Origin: Micromussa lordhowensis
Lineage: Eukaryota; Cnidaria; Anthozoa; Scleractinia; Lobophylliidae
Assembly: GCA_964020085.1 (NCBI GenBank)
Contig: OZ026601.1
Span: forward strand, 24,055,914 to 24,119,913
Direction of reading: 5' to 3'
Length of the DNA stretch: 64,000 nt
Below are positions 51,400 to 62,639 of this stretch, piece after piece. Numbering within the stretch: the stretch's first letter is position 1; every line of letters starts with the position of its first letter. The position numbers and the translations under genes are program-made. Under the pieces are notes generated by a model. That model did not search any database. It worked only from the letters and a program-made list of their open reading frames with translations, and was not told where the DNA came from.

Positions 51400-52620
51400 T
51401 AAATAAATAAATATAAATAAACTTTAATAAATACTCCCAAAAAGGTTTTTCAGTACCTATTTACAAATAAAAATGCTAGCTATATCTAACAAGCTAATAT
51501 TGTTAAATTCTAACTGTCATTCAATCAATCATTCATTCATTCATTACAAGTTTCAGGGCTTTCTTAAAGGCCTTTACAGTTGTAGCATTTCTCAGGTCTT
51601 CGTCTAACATGTTCCACAGGAATACTGCTCTATAGGCGAAGGTCCGTTGGCCGGTGGCTGACCTGAATAATGGGATTTCGAAATTGTCATTATTACGAGT
51701 TGTGCGATTATGTACAGAAGATTGTTTTTTAAACTTAGCACAAAGGTATTCAGGAGCTAAATTGTTGGCACACGTATAAGCCATAACAGCGTCTCTGAAT
51801 TTGAGCATCTTGCTAACTGGAAGCCAGTTGAGTTCGTCAAGTAATGGCGTCACGTGGTCATATTTCCGAGCGCCGCAGATGATTTTGCAGGCGAAATTCT
51901 GAATGAGTTGCAGCTTTTGAATGTTCTTAGATGAGGTATTAGACCAAACGGTCGAGCAGTAGAGCATTTTGCTAAAGACAAGAGATGTAATAATTAAAAC
52001 CAAAGTCTCTCTATCAAAACAGTATTTCATGCGGTTGATCTGAACCAGTTTAGTTAAGCAAGAAGAGACTAAGTGGGAGATGTGAGTGTCATAGGTCAGG
52101 TGTAAATCTATGTATACTCCTAGATCTCTTGCTGATTCGACGGCCATAAGAGTCTTTCCGATAAACGAAACAGTAATATTAAGTGAATGTTTACTTATCA
52201 TTTGCTTGGTGCCGATCAACATGAACTTCGTTTTCTCAGGGTTTATTAATAAATCATTTGTGCTACACCAGGAGGCAACATGACGCAAATCATCTTCGAG
52301 CTTGAACTTAGCGTCAATGACATCAGCTACGGGGAAAGATAGCAAAACTTTCGAGTCATCAACATATGACTCGAGCTGGCAGAATTTAGGAGCGCCTGGC
52401 AGATCGTTTAGATAAATACAGAAGAGGAGCGGCGAAAGAATCGCTCCCTGGGGGACTCCGTGTGTAATTGGTAATGGATCTGATAGCACAGAATGGATAC
52501 GCACTGATTGGGCACGGTCTGAAAGGTAGCTACGGAACCACTGAACTACGGTGGGTGAGGCACCTACAGCGGAGAGCTTCTGGAGTAACTTCTCATGGCA
52601 AATACTGTTGGCAAATATAT
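51400..52620 (-). pseudogene. 5'-truncated CR1/L2-like LINE reverse transcriptase
   Basis: The minus-strand ORF from about 52620 shows HEKLLQKLSAVGASPTVVQW, then GVPQGAILSPLLFCIYLNDL, ESYVDDSKVLLSF (catalytic YVDD), WCSTNDLLINPEKTKFM and LVFSKMLYCSTVWSN to the stop at 51533. After it a 3' tail of about 130 bp ends in ATTTATTTATTT-type repeats near 51405-51425. The upstream half (endonuclease and first RT motifs) is missing, as expected for incomplete reverse transcription. The reading frame present is intact. Confidence 0.82.
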
Positions 52621-53100
52621 ATTAGTTGTAATAATAACTATATATGCTGTATGTAGTGAATTCTAAACATGAACATTTTTTCTACTGTGTAAATCACTAT
52701 ATATATACAGCTTACAAAGACCAAAATCGAACTTACTACTGATCAAAAAATATTGTCATTTTTTTGTTTTTCAATTGAACTTCTCTTATTGCTAACAAAA
52801 ATCTATGAGAATATTGCATTAGTAGTACATGTTACACTAGCAGTATCCCTTCATTGATGTGCAACCATTATGTAAATTATCACTGGAGGAAGCCATAGTT
52901 CATTTTGTCTCTTCATGAAACACTGTGTTAAGTATTATTTTCAAATTATTTGGGCATCTTGAAAGTTAAAAAAGTAAAATAAAAGCAATGGTAAGTTTTC
53001 ATTTAGAGATATTCTTGCCAAAATGGAAAATAAAAAGGAGTGTTCTCAATATTTAAGCTTAAATTCCCCAAACAGAGGAGTGATCAATGATTTGTACTTA
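52621..53100. other. No gene seen
   Basis: No supported coding sequence or repeat structure here. Confidence 0.35.
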
Positions 53101-53109
53101 CTTGACGCT

Positions 53110-53580
53110 TTTCACACTCGTATTTGACGAGCAGGCGAGTGCAAATTTCCAACACTGGACTTGTGCTGTGCTTCTATCGAGTAATAGAAACACGAGTGAA
53201 ATCTGGGAGAACGAGAAATGCTGTGGGAACACGAGCTGCAGGTGAGTGTTTCCACAGCTTTTTTGAGTTCTCCCAAACTTTTACGAGTGTTTCTATAACT
53301 CAATAGGAACATGGAGAACATGTTTTCTATTTCGTTTAGAAAATACCGCGACGAAGAAAAAGAAAAACAACTTGTTTACTTCGATCATCAAAATGTAAAT
53401 TCTCTTTGTTCATGCCATCATTATGTCTAGAACTCATGCTAGTGCTGTGTTTCTATTGAGTTATAGAAACCAATATTAAACCAATCACCATGCGTATTTG
53501 CTTTGAGTTAATTTCTATAAATATTTAGAAAATAACCCAAAGCAAATACGCATGCTGATTGGTTTAAAACCGTGTTTCTA
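53110..53580. repeat. Two adjacent foldback/MITE elements at the edge of the second Polinton
   Basis: The first (about 53170-53310) has arms TTCTATCGAGTAATAGAAAC...GTTTCTATAACTCAATAG with GGGAGAAC inside. The second (about 53448-53580) has AACCAATCACCATGCGTATT paired with GCAAATACGCATGCTGATTG. Their outer words (GTTTCTAT) are alike. PolB coding starts one base after the second element. Confidence 0.7.
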
Positions 53581-56149
53581 TACCCATATAACTATATGAA
53601 CAGTTTCGATAAATTCAAGGAGAAGCTACCACCGAAAGAATTTTACAGCATATTGAATGATGAATATATATCAGACAAAGACCATGAACATGCCCAAGAT
53701 GTATGGAAAACATTCTCTCTCAAAAATATGGGTGACTACCATGACTTATATCTTACATCTGACATCCTTCTGTTAGCTGATGTATTCGAAAACTTCAGGA
53801 AAGCATGCCTTGAATACTACAAACTGGACCCATGCCATTATTTCACATCTCCCGGTTTGTCATGGGATGCAATGTTGAAAATGACAAGCATTAAATTAGA
53901 GCTCATGGTTGACATTGATATGTTCCAGTTCATTGAAAAGGGTATGCGTGGTGGAATCAGCTATATAGCCAATCGTTATGGTAAAGCAAATAATAAATAC
54001 ATGAAGGAATATGATGAGAAGGCGCCCTCAAAGTATATCATGTATCTCGATGCCAATAACCTTTACGGTTGGGCTATGAGTCAGTATCTACCAACAGGTG
54101 GATTCAGATGGATGACACAAAAAGAGATTGATAAGACAAACTTGACCAAGTATAAAGAAGATAGTGAGAAAGGTTTGATACTGGAAGTAGACCTAGAATA
54201 CCCTGAAGAACTTCACAACCTCCACCATGACTACCCGCTTGCTCCAGAAAAGGTGAAAGTAACGGAAGACATGCTATCTGATTATTGTAAAAAAATAGTG
54301 GAACAATATGGAATATCAACCGGTCTTGTACATAAACTGATACCAACACTGGGCAATAAAGAAAAATATGTGCTCCATTATAGGAACCTCCAATTATATA
54401 TTGATCTCGGTTTGAAAGTGACTAAAGTTCATTGTGTACTTGAGTTTAATCAATCTCCTTGGTTGAAGCAATATATTGATTTCAATACTGATAAATGCAA
54501 AAATGCTAAGAATGCTTTTGAAAAAGACTTCTTCAAGCTGATGAATAACAGCGTATTCGGCAAAACCATGGAAAATCTCAGAAAGCGAGTAGATGTCAGA
54601 TTGGTAACTGATGAAAAGAAACTATTGAAGTATGTCGGTAAGCCAACTTATGTCAGTAGTAAGATCTTCAACGAAAATCTAGAGGCTGTGCATAAGATCA
54701 AAGAAACATTCACCCTAAACAGGCCGGCATATGTGGGATTGTGCATCTTGGATCTAAGCAAGACATTAATGTATGATTTTCATTATAACTACATTAAAAA
54801 GAAATATGGAGACAAAGCCAAGTTACTATTCACAGACACAGACAGCTTGACCTATGACATTGAAGCTGAAGATGTATACCAAGACTTTTGGAATGACAAA
54901 GATAGATTCAACAACAGTGATTACCCTGAAAGCTCGCCATATTTTGATAAGACAAATAAGAAAGTAATTGGTAAATTCAAAGATGAAGCCGCAGGAGTCC
55001 CCATTTGTGAATTTGTTGGTCTACAATCAAAGATGTATAGCTATACTAAAGACAACCAAAAAGGAGGAAAAACAGCCAGAGGTATAAAAACAAGAAGTTG
55101 AAAACAACTTTTAACCGCGCTTTTAAAATTGAACTGTTTTCTAAGTATTTAGCAACAGCGTTTTGCGAGTAAACATTACCCATTGGAAACAATAGAGATT
55201 GCGTGATTCAAAGTAAGCTTAGTGCCTGGATTGAAAGAGATTTTATTTCACATTCTTTGCATAGCGTGGTTGCGTGATTGGTAATCGGAGATTTTTGTTT
55301 ACCTGTAGCTCGAAGGAGAATTGACCTTTCAAACGAATATATATCTGCAAAGGTTTTGACGAGTGCCGAGGTTATATTTTTTTCCCAGAAAACTCCACCA
55401 TTGCTTCTGGCGAAGTAAACACGATCTTATTTATCACCGTAAGGGCATTACAGTAAATACGGTCATATTTATCAGCATCAGCGCATTCCATGGCTGACTA
55501 CCTTCTTCAGCGCATTGAATATTCCCTTCGAAAGTGAACATGCAAGCAGATCAAAAATAGAACTCTAGATAATTTCAGCCGTAGTAGCCAGCAACAGGTC
55601 CTAAATTACATTCTTTATCCTTGCAAATGTCTTGACGTCCAACTCCGAGGGATTTTCGCCCAATTATTTCTCCCCGACTATGAATATTCAATTCGCTAAC
55701 TAGTCAAAACTTTCCGGAGGGGAGGTATGACGAAAAGAGCTGAGAAATGGCCTGTAATTGGCTGATGATGACATCATTCGGTGACGACATTTGGCCGAGT
55801 GGGAGTTTGGCCTGTGATTGGTTGAAGAAGACATCATCCGCGGAGGTCTGCGTCTGGTGACACAAAAATGAAAAAAAAAAAAACCTGTGCAGAGCAAGAA
55901 CCGCGCTCGGCCCATGGCCGCGCGGTTAAAAATGTGATCAAAAAGGACGTTCAGCATGAAAACTATAAAGAAACACTCTTCAATAATAAACAGATGTATC
56001 ATAAGATGAAAACAATCAGAAGTCAAAACCATGAACTTGGTAGTTATGAAATCAACAAAGTATCACTTAGCTGTTTTGATGACAAAAGATATATACTTGA
56101 AGATGGAAAAACAAGCTATGCATACGGACATAAAAATATCAAACAGTAG
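53581..56149 (+). pseudogene. POLB: PolB C-terminal half of a second Polinton, split by an insert
   Basis: It begins at YPYNYMNSFDKFKEKLP, corresponding to the middle of the first PolB, and runs through YLDANNLYGWAMSQYLPTGG (motif A), KLMNNSVFGKTMENLRKR (motif B) and LFTDTDSLTYDIEAEDV (motif C) to about 55090. After an insert of roughly 840 bp the C-terminus resumes near 55927 (NVIKKDVQHENYKETLFNNKQ, SLSCFDDKRYILEDG) and ends at 56149. It is clearly related to but not identical with the first copy. The exonuclease half is absent. It is a decayed remnant. Confidence 0.88.
55091..55930. mobile_element. Small insertion in the PolB copy, with 12-bp inverted repeat
   Basis: TTTTAACCGCGC at 55109-55120 is the perfect complement of 55920-55931. 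The PolB homology stops at about 55090 and resumes near 55927, so the repeats lie close to the ends. An A-rich target is likely (AAAAA on both sides). No ORF was supported inside, only short repeated words GATGATGACATCAT near 55765. Confidence 0.55.
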
Positions 56150-56224
56150 TCATTTTCCTTGATCCCGTATTTGTCCTTAGATTCTGTATTTGTCACTTTG
56201 AGGGTGCCAAAAACATTATTGTTT

Positions 56225-56617
56225 CTAGCTGTCAGCCGAGTATTCAAAAATAATTCGATGGATGCATGATTTATCGTATTTCACTTCTTTTGAATTGTTC
56301 TCAGTTGCATTTGAAATGTGTTGTTTTTTCGGGTTTTTGAAGTCATGATTGCACTCAATTTCGTCATCACTTTCTTCATCACTCTTTTTATCACCCTTTT
56401 TATCATCCTTTTTATCATCCCTTTTGAGGCTATCCAGTACTTTTTCAAGAGCAATACCATTCACATAGTTCAGAAAAAATGGAGTGAGAGGAGTTTCACA
56501 TTGCTTGCCATTTGCTTTTTGATAAATGTGTACCATATCTCCATTTTTGTCAATAGCATACAAATAATAATTTTTTTGCAATTTGAAAACAGCATCATCA
56601 CTTATAATTTTAGGCAT
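56225..56617 (-). CDS. Small acidic/lysine-rich unknown protein of the second Polinton
   Basis: The ORF starts at 56617 just after AATCAATATAT, the leader type of the first element. It gives 130 residues: ISDDAVFKLQKNYYLYAIDK, ANGKQCETPLTPFFLNYVNG, then a repeat KKDDKKGDKKSDEESDDE and a C-terminus SCIHRIIFEY. It lies between PolB and the terminal repeat, where the first element has the eIF1-like gene, but it has no similarity to it. Function unknown. Confidence 0.5.
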   Translation of the reverse strand: MPKIISDDAVFKLQKNYYLYAIDKNGDMVHIYQKANGKQCETPLTPFFLNYVNGIALEKVLDSLKRDDKKDDKKGDKKSDEESDDEIECNHDFKNPKKQHISNATENNSKEVKYDKSCIHRIIFEYSADS

Positions 56618-56641
56618 ATATATTGATTATATTGTTTTATC

Positions 56642-56980
56642 TTAAAGTGAAAATCCATACCAAGGTCCTAGGTTTGGTATCAGATTCTGTATTTGATTTC
56701 GTATTTGACCTTGACCTTGGATTCTGTATTTGACCTTGACCTTGGATTCTGTATTTGATTCCGTATTTGGAGAAAGAGTGTAGAAAATCCAGCAGAATAA
56801 TTCTAGCGCAAAATTACCAGCAGTGTAGCCGATATTTTTGATTCCCACATTTTTTATTCCTACATGTTTGATTCATTGTTGGAGAAAAGTTGAGAATATC
56901 CAGTGCAAAAATTACCAGCAGAAAAAAGTTTGTATCCGATATTCGAAACCTGTACTCATACCCCCAACTACTATACTACT
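56642..56980 (-). repeat. Right terminal repeat of the second Polinton
   Basis: It contains CCTTGACCTTGGATTCTGTA twice and other words shared with the first element's terminus, and ends CCAACTACTATACTACT at 56980, i.e. AGTAGTATAGTAGTTGG in the element's orientation. The left end and a 6-bp duplication are not in the window. Confidence 0.78.
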
Positions 56981-58205
56981 CACGTTGGTGTACGTGAAAC
57001 GTTAACGGAACTCAGACAGTCGTACTGGATACCTAAAGGCAGACAGCTAGTAAAAAAGGAAATAAGGAAGTGTGTGACCTGTAGAAAGGTAGAAGGACCA
57101 CCATTTCGCTCAGTTAACTCTCCTCCATTACCAGATATAAGAGTCACAAGGTCCCAGCCCTTGACTATGCTGGGCCATTATACATGCGTAACACTAACAA
57201 AGAAGTCGCAAAAGTCTACATCTGCCTGTTCACCTGCACAGCAATATGAGCAGTACATCTTGAGTTGGTAGAGGATCAAACAGCCAGCGCATTTTTGAGA
57301 GCCTTCAAAAGATTTGCAAGTAGAAGAGGAATTCCAGAATGCATAATTTCAGATAATGCGAAAACGTTCAAAGCAGGTTCACAAGATCTAAAAGCCCTCA
57401 AAATGCAAGTGATAGAAGCAGCCGACTCTCTAAGGTTAACCATGGTATCAAGTGGAAATTTATAACAGAATGAGCACCCTGGTGGGGAGGCTTATATGAG
57501 CGACTAATTGGACTAGTCAAAAGAAGGCTAAAAAATGATTAGAAACATGTCCCTGAATGCTATAGAATTACAGACCGTACTTACAGAGATTGAAGCTACA
57601 CTTAACAGTCGCCCACTTACTTATCCGTATACAGACATCAATGACGGTCCACCTCTTACCCCATCCCATTTCCTCTGTGGACACAGACTTCTAACCCTCC
57701 CAGATACAGAAGAAGAATCCGACTACATCCCTCAAGAGTCGGCCAAAGATTTAACAAGACGAGCGAAATACCACCAAAATTAATGCAAGCTTTCTGGACA
57801 CAGTGGCAAAGAGAATACTTAACTGGTCTCAGGGAACAACATTCATCACGCAAGAACAAAAACATATCGGGAGAGCGAGTGGCTCAAGGTCAAGTTGTCC
57901 TGATACGTGACAAAACACCGCGAAATCAGTGGAGCCTTGGAGTCATCATTCAACTACATGAGGGGAAGGATGGGTTGGTGCGCTCTTTCACCCTAAGAAC
58001 AGCAAAAGGAAACCTATTCTCGAGACCTATCGAGAAGATTTACCCTCTTGAAGTGTTATCCGAGGAAGATAACCTACAAGACTCTAAAGAGAAATTTAAG
58101 AGCCCTGAAGAAATAAGCTCGACAGGCGAAAAACAACCACAAAGAGCTGCTGCTCGACGAGCGGCACTAAAAATAAACGAACTCTCTAAACTTAATGCAC
58201 TTTAA
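56981..58205 (+). pseudogene. BEL/Pao integrase with C-terminal domain, interrupted
   Basis: The sequence begins in the HHCC zinc region (THVGVRETLTELRQSYWIPK, CVTCRKVEGPPF), then has broken frames through the catalytic domain: ASAFLRAFKRFASRRGIPEC with SDNAKTFKAGSQDL, and GGLYERLIGLVKR. It continues with IEATLNSRPLTYPYTD, PLTPSHFLCGHRLL and a DUF5641-like C-terminus (SGERVAQGQVVLIRD, SLGVIIQLHEGKDGLVRS). It ends at TAA 58203-58205. This is a BEL/Pao Pol 3' end with at least three stops or frameshifts. The Polinton terminus lies directly at its 5' side. Confidence 0.82.
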
Positions 58206-58260
58206 ATACCACTTCTTTGTAACTGTTTAAATCTCTATCTTTATCACTGGCCCGGGAAGG

Positions 58261-58411
58261 TGTAAAGAAATCAGTACATTAACTGTAAATTATGTACGTA
58301 TAATTAGTCATCATTATGTATGTCACTAATCAGATACTGTTACCCTTGGTTGAATGGAATAAACACAATATCATACACAGTTCAGTCTGGTTGATATCTC
58401 CAAAAATGACA
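58261..58411 (+). repeat. Possible BEL/Pao LTR
   Basis: A purine-rich GGGAAGG directly precedes TGTAAAGAAATCAG. AATAAA is at about 58358 and the segment ends AAAATGACA. TG...CA ends and the purine tract fit an LTR of about 150 bp; the partner LTR is outside the window, so the ends are inferred. Confidence 0.35.
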
Positions 58412-58957
58412 TGAGTAATCTCATTTGGATATTTTACTCATTTTTGCTCATGGATCTATTACATCCATGAGCTTAGGAGGCATTCGTATGGCGCTCGATC
58501 ACTCACTCACTCACTCACTTGATTCTGATTAATTTATTCATTAAAATCGGATTAAATAGTTTCTCCCTTCTCTCCCCTGCTAAGTATGGTTTTGTCCTGT
58601 ATACTTCGTGCTGTAGGTTTGGCAGGTTTTAGGGGGACTAGAGGCGGAATTTTTGTCCAGCCTTAGCATGGAGTTTAAACATGGCGGTTGACGCGAGGTT
58701 TTTGGTTCAATCCGTGGAGTTAAGCTAAGCAACAGTAGCTGCGACAAATGGACATGGAAAGATTAGAAGGACGTACTTTACCATTTTTGTGTGACAGCAT
58801 AGCGTAACGCGGCAGGAGGATGGTTTTTCGTTCAGTTGGACCTTCGTGAAGTAAAATGGAAAATTGTCAAATAAAGGAATACTAGCCACGGTAATGGACA
58901 TTGAAACCCTGCAAGCTACAACGCACGCTTTGAAATCTTTAAACAATCAAAGCTACG
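58412..58957. other. No gene seen, an ACTC microsatellite
   Basis: CACTCACTCACTCACTCACT lies near 58499. Otherwise no coding structure is supported. Confidence 0.4.
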
Positions 58958-59942
58958 ATGCTAAAAAGCGACGATGTCACGATCGAGGACGAATCGTTTA
59001 AAGTCTTTAAAATGTCCCGGAGGAGGAAACAATGCAACGTGAAAGCTAAAGGTAAGCCTCCTTTGTTGTGCCATAATTTTTACTATGCCTTTTATACGAG
59101 GGGATTATTTTGTTCGGAAAGAAGCACTGGTACAGCTCTGTGTAGGCTGTGTAGGCAGGTACAAAAGTCGGACCGGATCAACTCGGATCGCTGATTTGAA
59201 TAAGATTAGCACCTATTGTTGTATGCCTCATTCTTGAATAGTTGCTATTCTTATTCATATGCACTGCATATTCTTAATTTGAATGAAAACAAAATAAAAG
59301 TTAGCGAAAAAGTTAAAAGGGAAATGAGTAGACTAAGAACACAAGTAAGCTCGTGACTTTAGCAGACAATTTACACCAAACAAAACCAATCTTGTTTTAG
59401 AATGTTAGGTCTCTGTATCTTCACATAGATGATGTGCAAAGTGATTACAACATTCAAAAAGCTGAGGTGAACATTTTTGTTGAATCAAAACTTTGCTTGT
59501 TAGATACAGATGATACATGTACATATCAGCTATTAAAATGACTGTAATTAGTCTAACATAAGAACTTGCTATGGAACCGCTGTGTAAATTAAGAATGATT
59601 TGAATTGTACTAAAATTCCATACAGATATAACTTTAATAATTTGGAAATCACTGTTATGGCATTTCCTTTCTGAAACTTTTTCCAGAAAAGCAAGAAATA
59701 CACTGGGACACTGCACAGTTAGGTAAGTAGCTTATTTTTATTAGGGGGGGGGGGGGGTGGGTGGGGGTAATGGAGGAGAAAGGGAAGGAAATTAAAGATA
59801 TTAATATTTTCAGTGACAGTATATTATACAGTGTATAACCATTTAACGTGTCACTATTATCTTTATTTTGCATTGCAGGGGAAGCAAGTTGTACTATTGA
59901 GCATCTGCATTTAACTCTGATGAACACTGCAATAAGGACTAC
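58958..59942 (+). CDS. Possible three-exon host gene fragment
   Basis: The exons suggested are 58958-59050 (KSDDVTIEDESFKVFKMSRR, to AAAG/GTAAGC), 59686-59721 (after TTTTTCCAG, to TTAG/GTAAGT) and 59879-59942 (after TTGCAG, ending near ACA/GTAAGC). Phases fit, giving a continuous reading with KQEIHWDTAQLGEASCTIEH and LHLTLMNTAIRTT. No family is recognised; an upstream start at 58893 is in a different frame. Splice signals are good but short exons can arise by chance. Confidence 0.4.
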
Positions 59943-61030
59943 AGTAAGCAGATGTTAATATTAGCACCAACCTTACTGTTTATAAGCTGCCAAATATAAT
60001 ATCAAAAGACTTAGTACAAACTGGTGTTAACAACACAAGTACGCTCTGAAAACTTCATGGAATTAATCTGAGATTTACAGATGGATGTGGAATTCTCCTG
60101 CTTACAAACAACAACAACAACTTTATTGACCCTTACACTTGACAGAAATTAAATTAACATGAAATAAAAATTAAAACTGAAAGGGTGTTGGCTTCCTAAA
60201 ATAAGGAAGGAAGCCAAATTACATATAATAAAAAGAGAATAGGCTGCTTTCAAGACTTGTGTCAACTGACACTTAAACTGTTGAAACTCATTCTTTGCAA
60301 AAGACATTGGTTACAAGCAATATAAAATGACTCTCTTAATTACAGAGTTGGAAACACTTGATGGGAATTTTATCCATGTATGTTTCTTAAAGTCAAGAAT
60401 GTCAACAAGTTAAATCCATCTAAACTTACTGTGTGTGTCACACCTTAACTCAAGAAATAAACTTATAGCTTTAGAGTGGAATACAGAAATTGCACAGAAA
60501 CTTAAAATTGCGGAGAAGCACAATCAGTCCTTTTGTGAGGACTACAATGAAATGAAAACGTTTAAGAACCCATCATAAAGGAACACAAAAGCTGAACATG
60601 TTTATCTGTCTCCATTTAAAATAAAATACATGTACAAATCTTGCAATATTTAATTGAAGTATAAGCTATCCTAACTGCTCCAGCTTATACCCATTAAATT
60701 TCCATTCAATTCTTAAAATGGTGGCTATCATGGTGTACTTCTACTGTATGTGTGCCCTGCTCCTATAAGATTGCTATCTATAACTGAGCAAACATTGTAT
60801 AATGTGTCTGTATGGGAGACTGCTGGCCAGAATGTCTCCTCTTAGCTTTTGTGCTACATTATGGAAGAAGTATTTCAGTTGACTTGATGAGAAGGAAAAT
60901 GCTCCTAATAAAAGCAGTGTTCATCTTGATTTTGTTGTTGCACTCATTTGAAATCTATTTTCAATTATGTAATTAATGGTTATTTATAATTTATAAAATA
61001 GTTTTTTTTTTCCATAGAGCAAATTCAGCC
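59943..61030. other. Non-coding; probable LINE 3' end with CAA repeats
   Basis: Near 60104-60125 CAACAACAACAACTTTATTG, read on the minus strand as CAATAAAGTTGTTGTTG, looks like the 3' tail of a LINE. No ORF adjoins it. Confidence 0.4.
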
Positions 61031-61042
61031 ACCTAAAGGGTG

Positions 61043-61333
61043 GGAGGCATGGTGGCCTCATGGTTAGTGTGCTTGTCTCCGGATTGAGCAGTCCAGGTTC
61101 GAGCCCAGGCCAGGAACATTGTGTTGTACTGTTGGGCAAGGCACTTTACTCTCACAGTGCCTCTCCCTGTATAAATGGGTACTGGCAAACTTAATGCTGG
61201 GGGTTTACAACCCTGCAGGGACTAGCATTCCATCCAGGGAGGAATAGACTTAATCCTAGTCGTTTCATACTACAGAAACCGGGATAAGCTTCGTCGTGGT
61301 GGACCACTTATCCTGTATGAAGACCTGACTTTT
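61043..61333 (+). mobile_element. tRNA-derived SINE with 12-bp target duplication
   Basis: ACCTAAAGGGTG flanks both sides (61031-61042 and 61334-61345). The head has an A box (TGGTTAGTGTGC at 61061-61072) and a B box (GGTTCGAGCCC at 61096-61106), the Pol III promoter. The body contains GGGCAAGGCACTTTACTCTC, a pattern common to invertebrate SINEs. The tail is not poly-A. This is a strongly supported insertion, also orienting it on the plus strand. Confidence 0.92.
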
Positions 61334-61345
61334 ACCTAAAGGGTG

Positions 61346-61795
61346 TCAATAAGCAATCACTGGACATCAGAACCAATGCATCAGAGGATGTTTATTTTGC
61401 TGTTTTTTTACTTCTGTACCAAGAAGAACTCCACAATGATCAATTCCTCTTCTCTTTTTATTGAACTAACTTTTCTACATTCATCCAATTCATCCATGAG
61501 CTGGCTCACAGGAGCCTTTGATTTAAACTTGAATATCTCCTGAACCAATACAGATATTTGAAAACCGTAAATGGCGTTTTTAATCTTTCGTAAAATTCTG
61601 TGATTAACCTAAAAAATCAAGGGGTAAAAATTTAATCATAGTAGCACTTTAATAAATAATTTTAAGCCCAAATATCTTTAGCTTTACACTCAAGCCTCTA
61701 TAAAATATTACTAAAACAATGTCATTTTTTTAATACTGCTCTTACTGCTCTGGCATTTTAAACATTTTCACCTTGCTCTTCTGTTACTTTTTTTT
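61346..61795. other. No gene seen
   Basis: No supported coding region or repeat. Confidence 0.35.
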
Positions 61796-62612
61796 TCAGC
61801 TCAGCCTTGAATTCATGCTCCATTCTGGCCAACTGCTTTGCAAGAAGTAGCAGCCTGGACATTTTTCTTTGATTTTCTCCAGTTCTGTATACCAACCAGG
61901 ATCTTCAAATGCATCATCAGTTTCCTGCTCTTCCTTTCTTTCATCTTGACTGCCATCATCATCCCTCTCTTCATCAGATGAATATATCCTCGACACCTGC
62001 TCTTGCAGCTGTCTTTCTCTTTTTTTTTTCTGTTCCATTCCCTTCTTTGCTCTAGTGATTTTTGTTCCTGTTTCTCCCTTCGTTTTTTTCCTCTTCCAAT
62101 GCTTCCCTTTCATGTTGCTCCCTTTCCTGTTGTTCTTTTTCTCTTTTTGTTGTCTTCTTTTCCTTCTCCCATCTTCTCTCCAGTTCTTTGTATTGTTGTC
62201 TCTCCCTTTCTTTTCTTTGCTCATCCAATGCTTCCGTCTTATGTTGCTCCTTTTCCAGTTGTTCTTTTGCTCTTCTTGTTCTCTCTTTCTCCCCCCTCTT
62301 TTCTCTAGTTCTTCACGTAGTTGTCTCTCCTTTTCTTTTCTTTCTCTCCCTCTTATGTTTCTCCCTTTTGTGTTTTTCATTTTCTCTTCTTGTTCTCTCT
62401 TTCTTTTTTCTCTTTTTTTTCCTTCTTTCCGCCAATTCATCAGATTGTTGTCTCATCCTTTCTTTTCCTTCCTCTTTCAATGCTTCCCCTCTCTCACACT
62501 CTCCATTTGAACAGCTACTCTCCCTTTCTTGGAGGTTCCTTTCAGTATTTTCTCTTTGGAGCTGCATCTGAAGCTGCAACTCCATGTACTTACTTTTGTA
62601 ATACTGAGTAGT
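61796..62612 (-). pseudogene. Lys/Glu-rich coiled-coil ORF with tandem repeats
   Basis: On the minus strand the exon-like reading starts at about 62612 (MELQLQMQLQRENTERNLQE, GECERGEALKEEGKERMRQQ). It moves through shifting frames of KRKREQEEK/EELEKRGGRKREQEEQ type repeats of about 129 bp (CCAATGCTTCC..GTTGCTCC recurs at 62097 and 62226). It ends with an acidic, non-repetitive part (DDGSQDERKEEQETDDAFED, WYTELEKIKEKCPGC). The frame shifts between repeats suggest decay. It may be a host coiled-coil gene or a transposon ORF; not recognised. Confidence 0.45.
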
Positions 62613-62639
62613 GTCATTCTACAATTAGGGACAAGATGT

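Noticed and set aside
55700..56032. Minus-strand ORF across the insert/PolB junction
   Set aside because: It crosses the insertion breakpoint and has no recognisable composition or motif.
59740..59765. G-quadruplex regulatory element
   Set aside because: It is a plain G homopolymer interrupted by T, without spaced G-tracts in a promoter context.
61043..61333. tRNA gene
   Set aside because: A and B boxes are present but the sequence does not fold into a full cloverleaf and is flanked by a 12-bp duplication, as expected for a SINE.
62003..62571. Long plus-strand Phe/Ser/Leu-rich ORFs
   Set aside because: They are the complement of the Lys/Glu-rich repeat ORF on the minus strand and have only low-complexity sequence.
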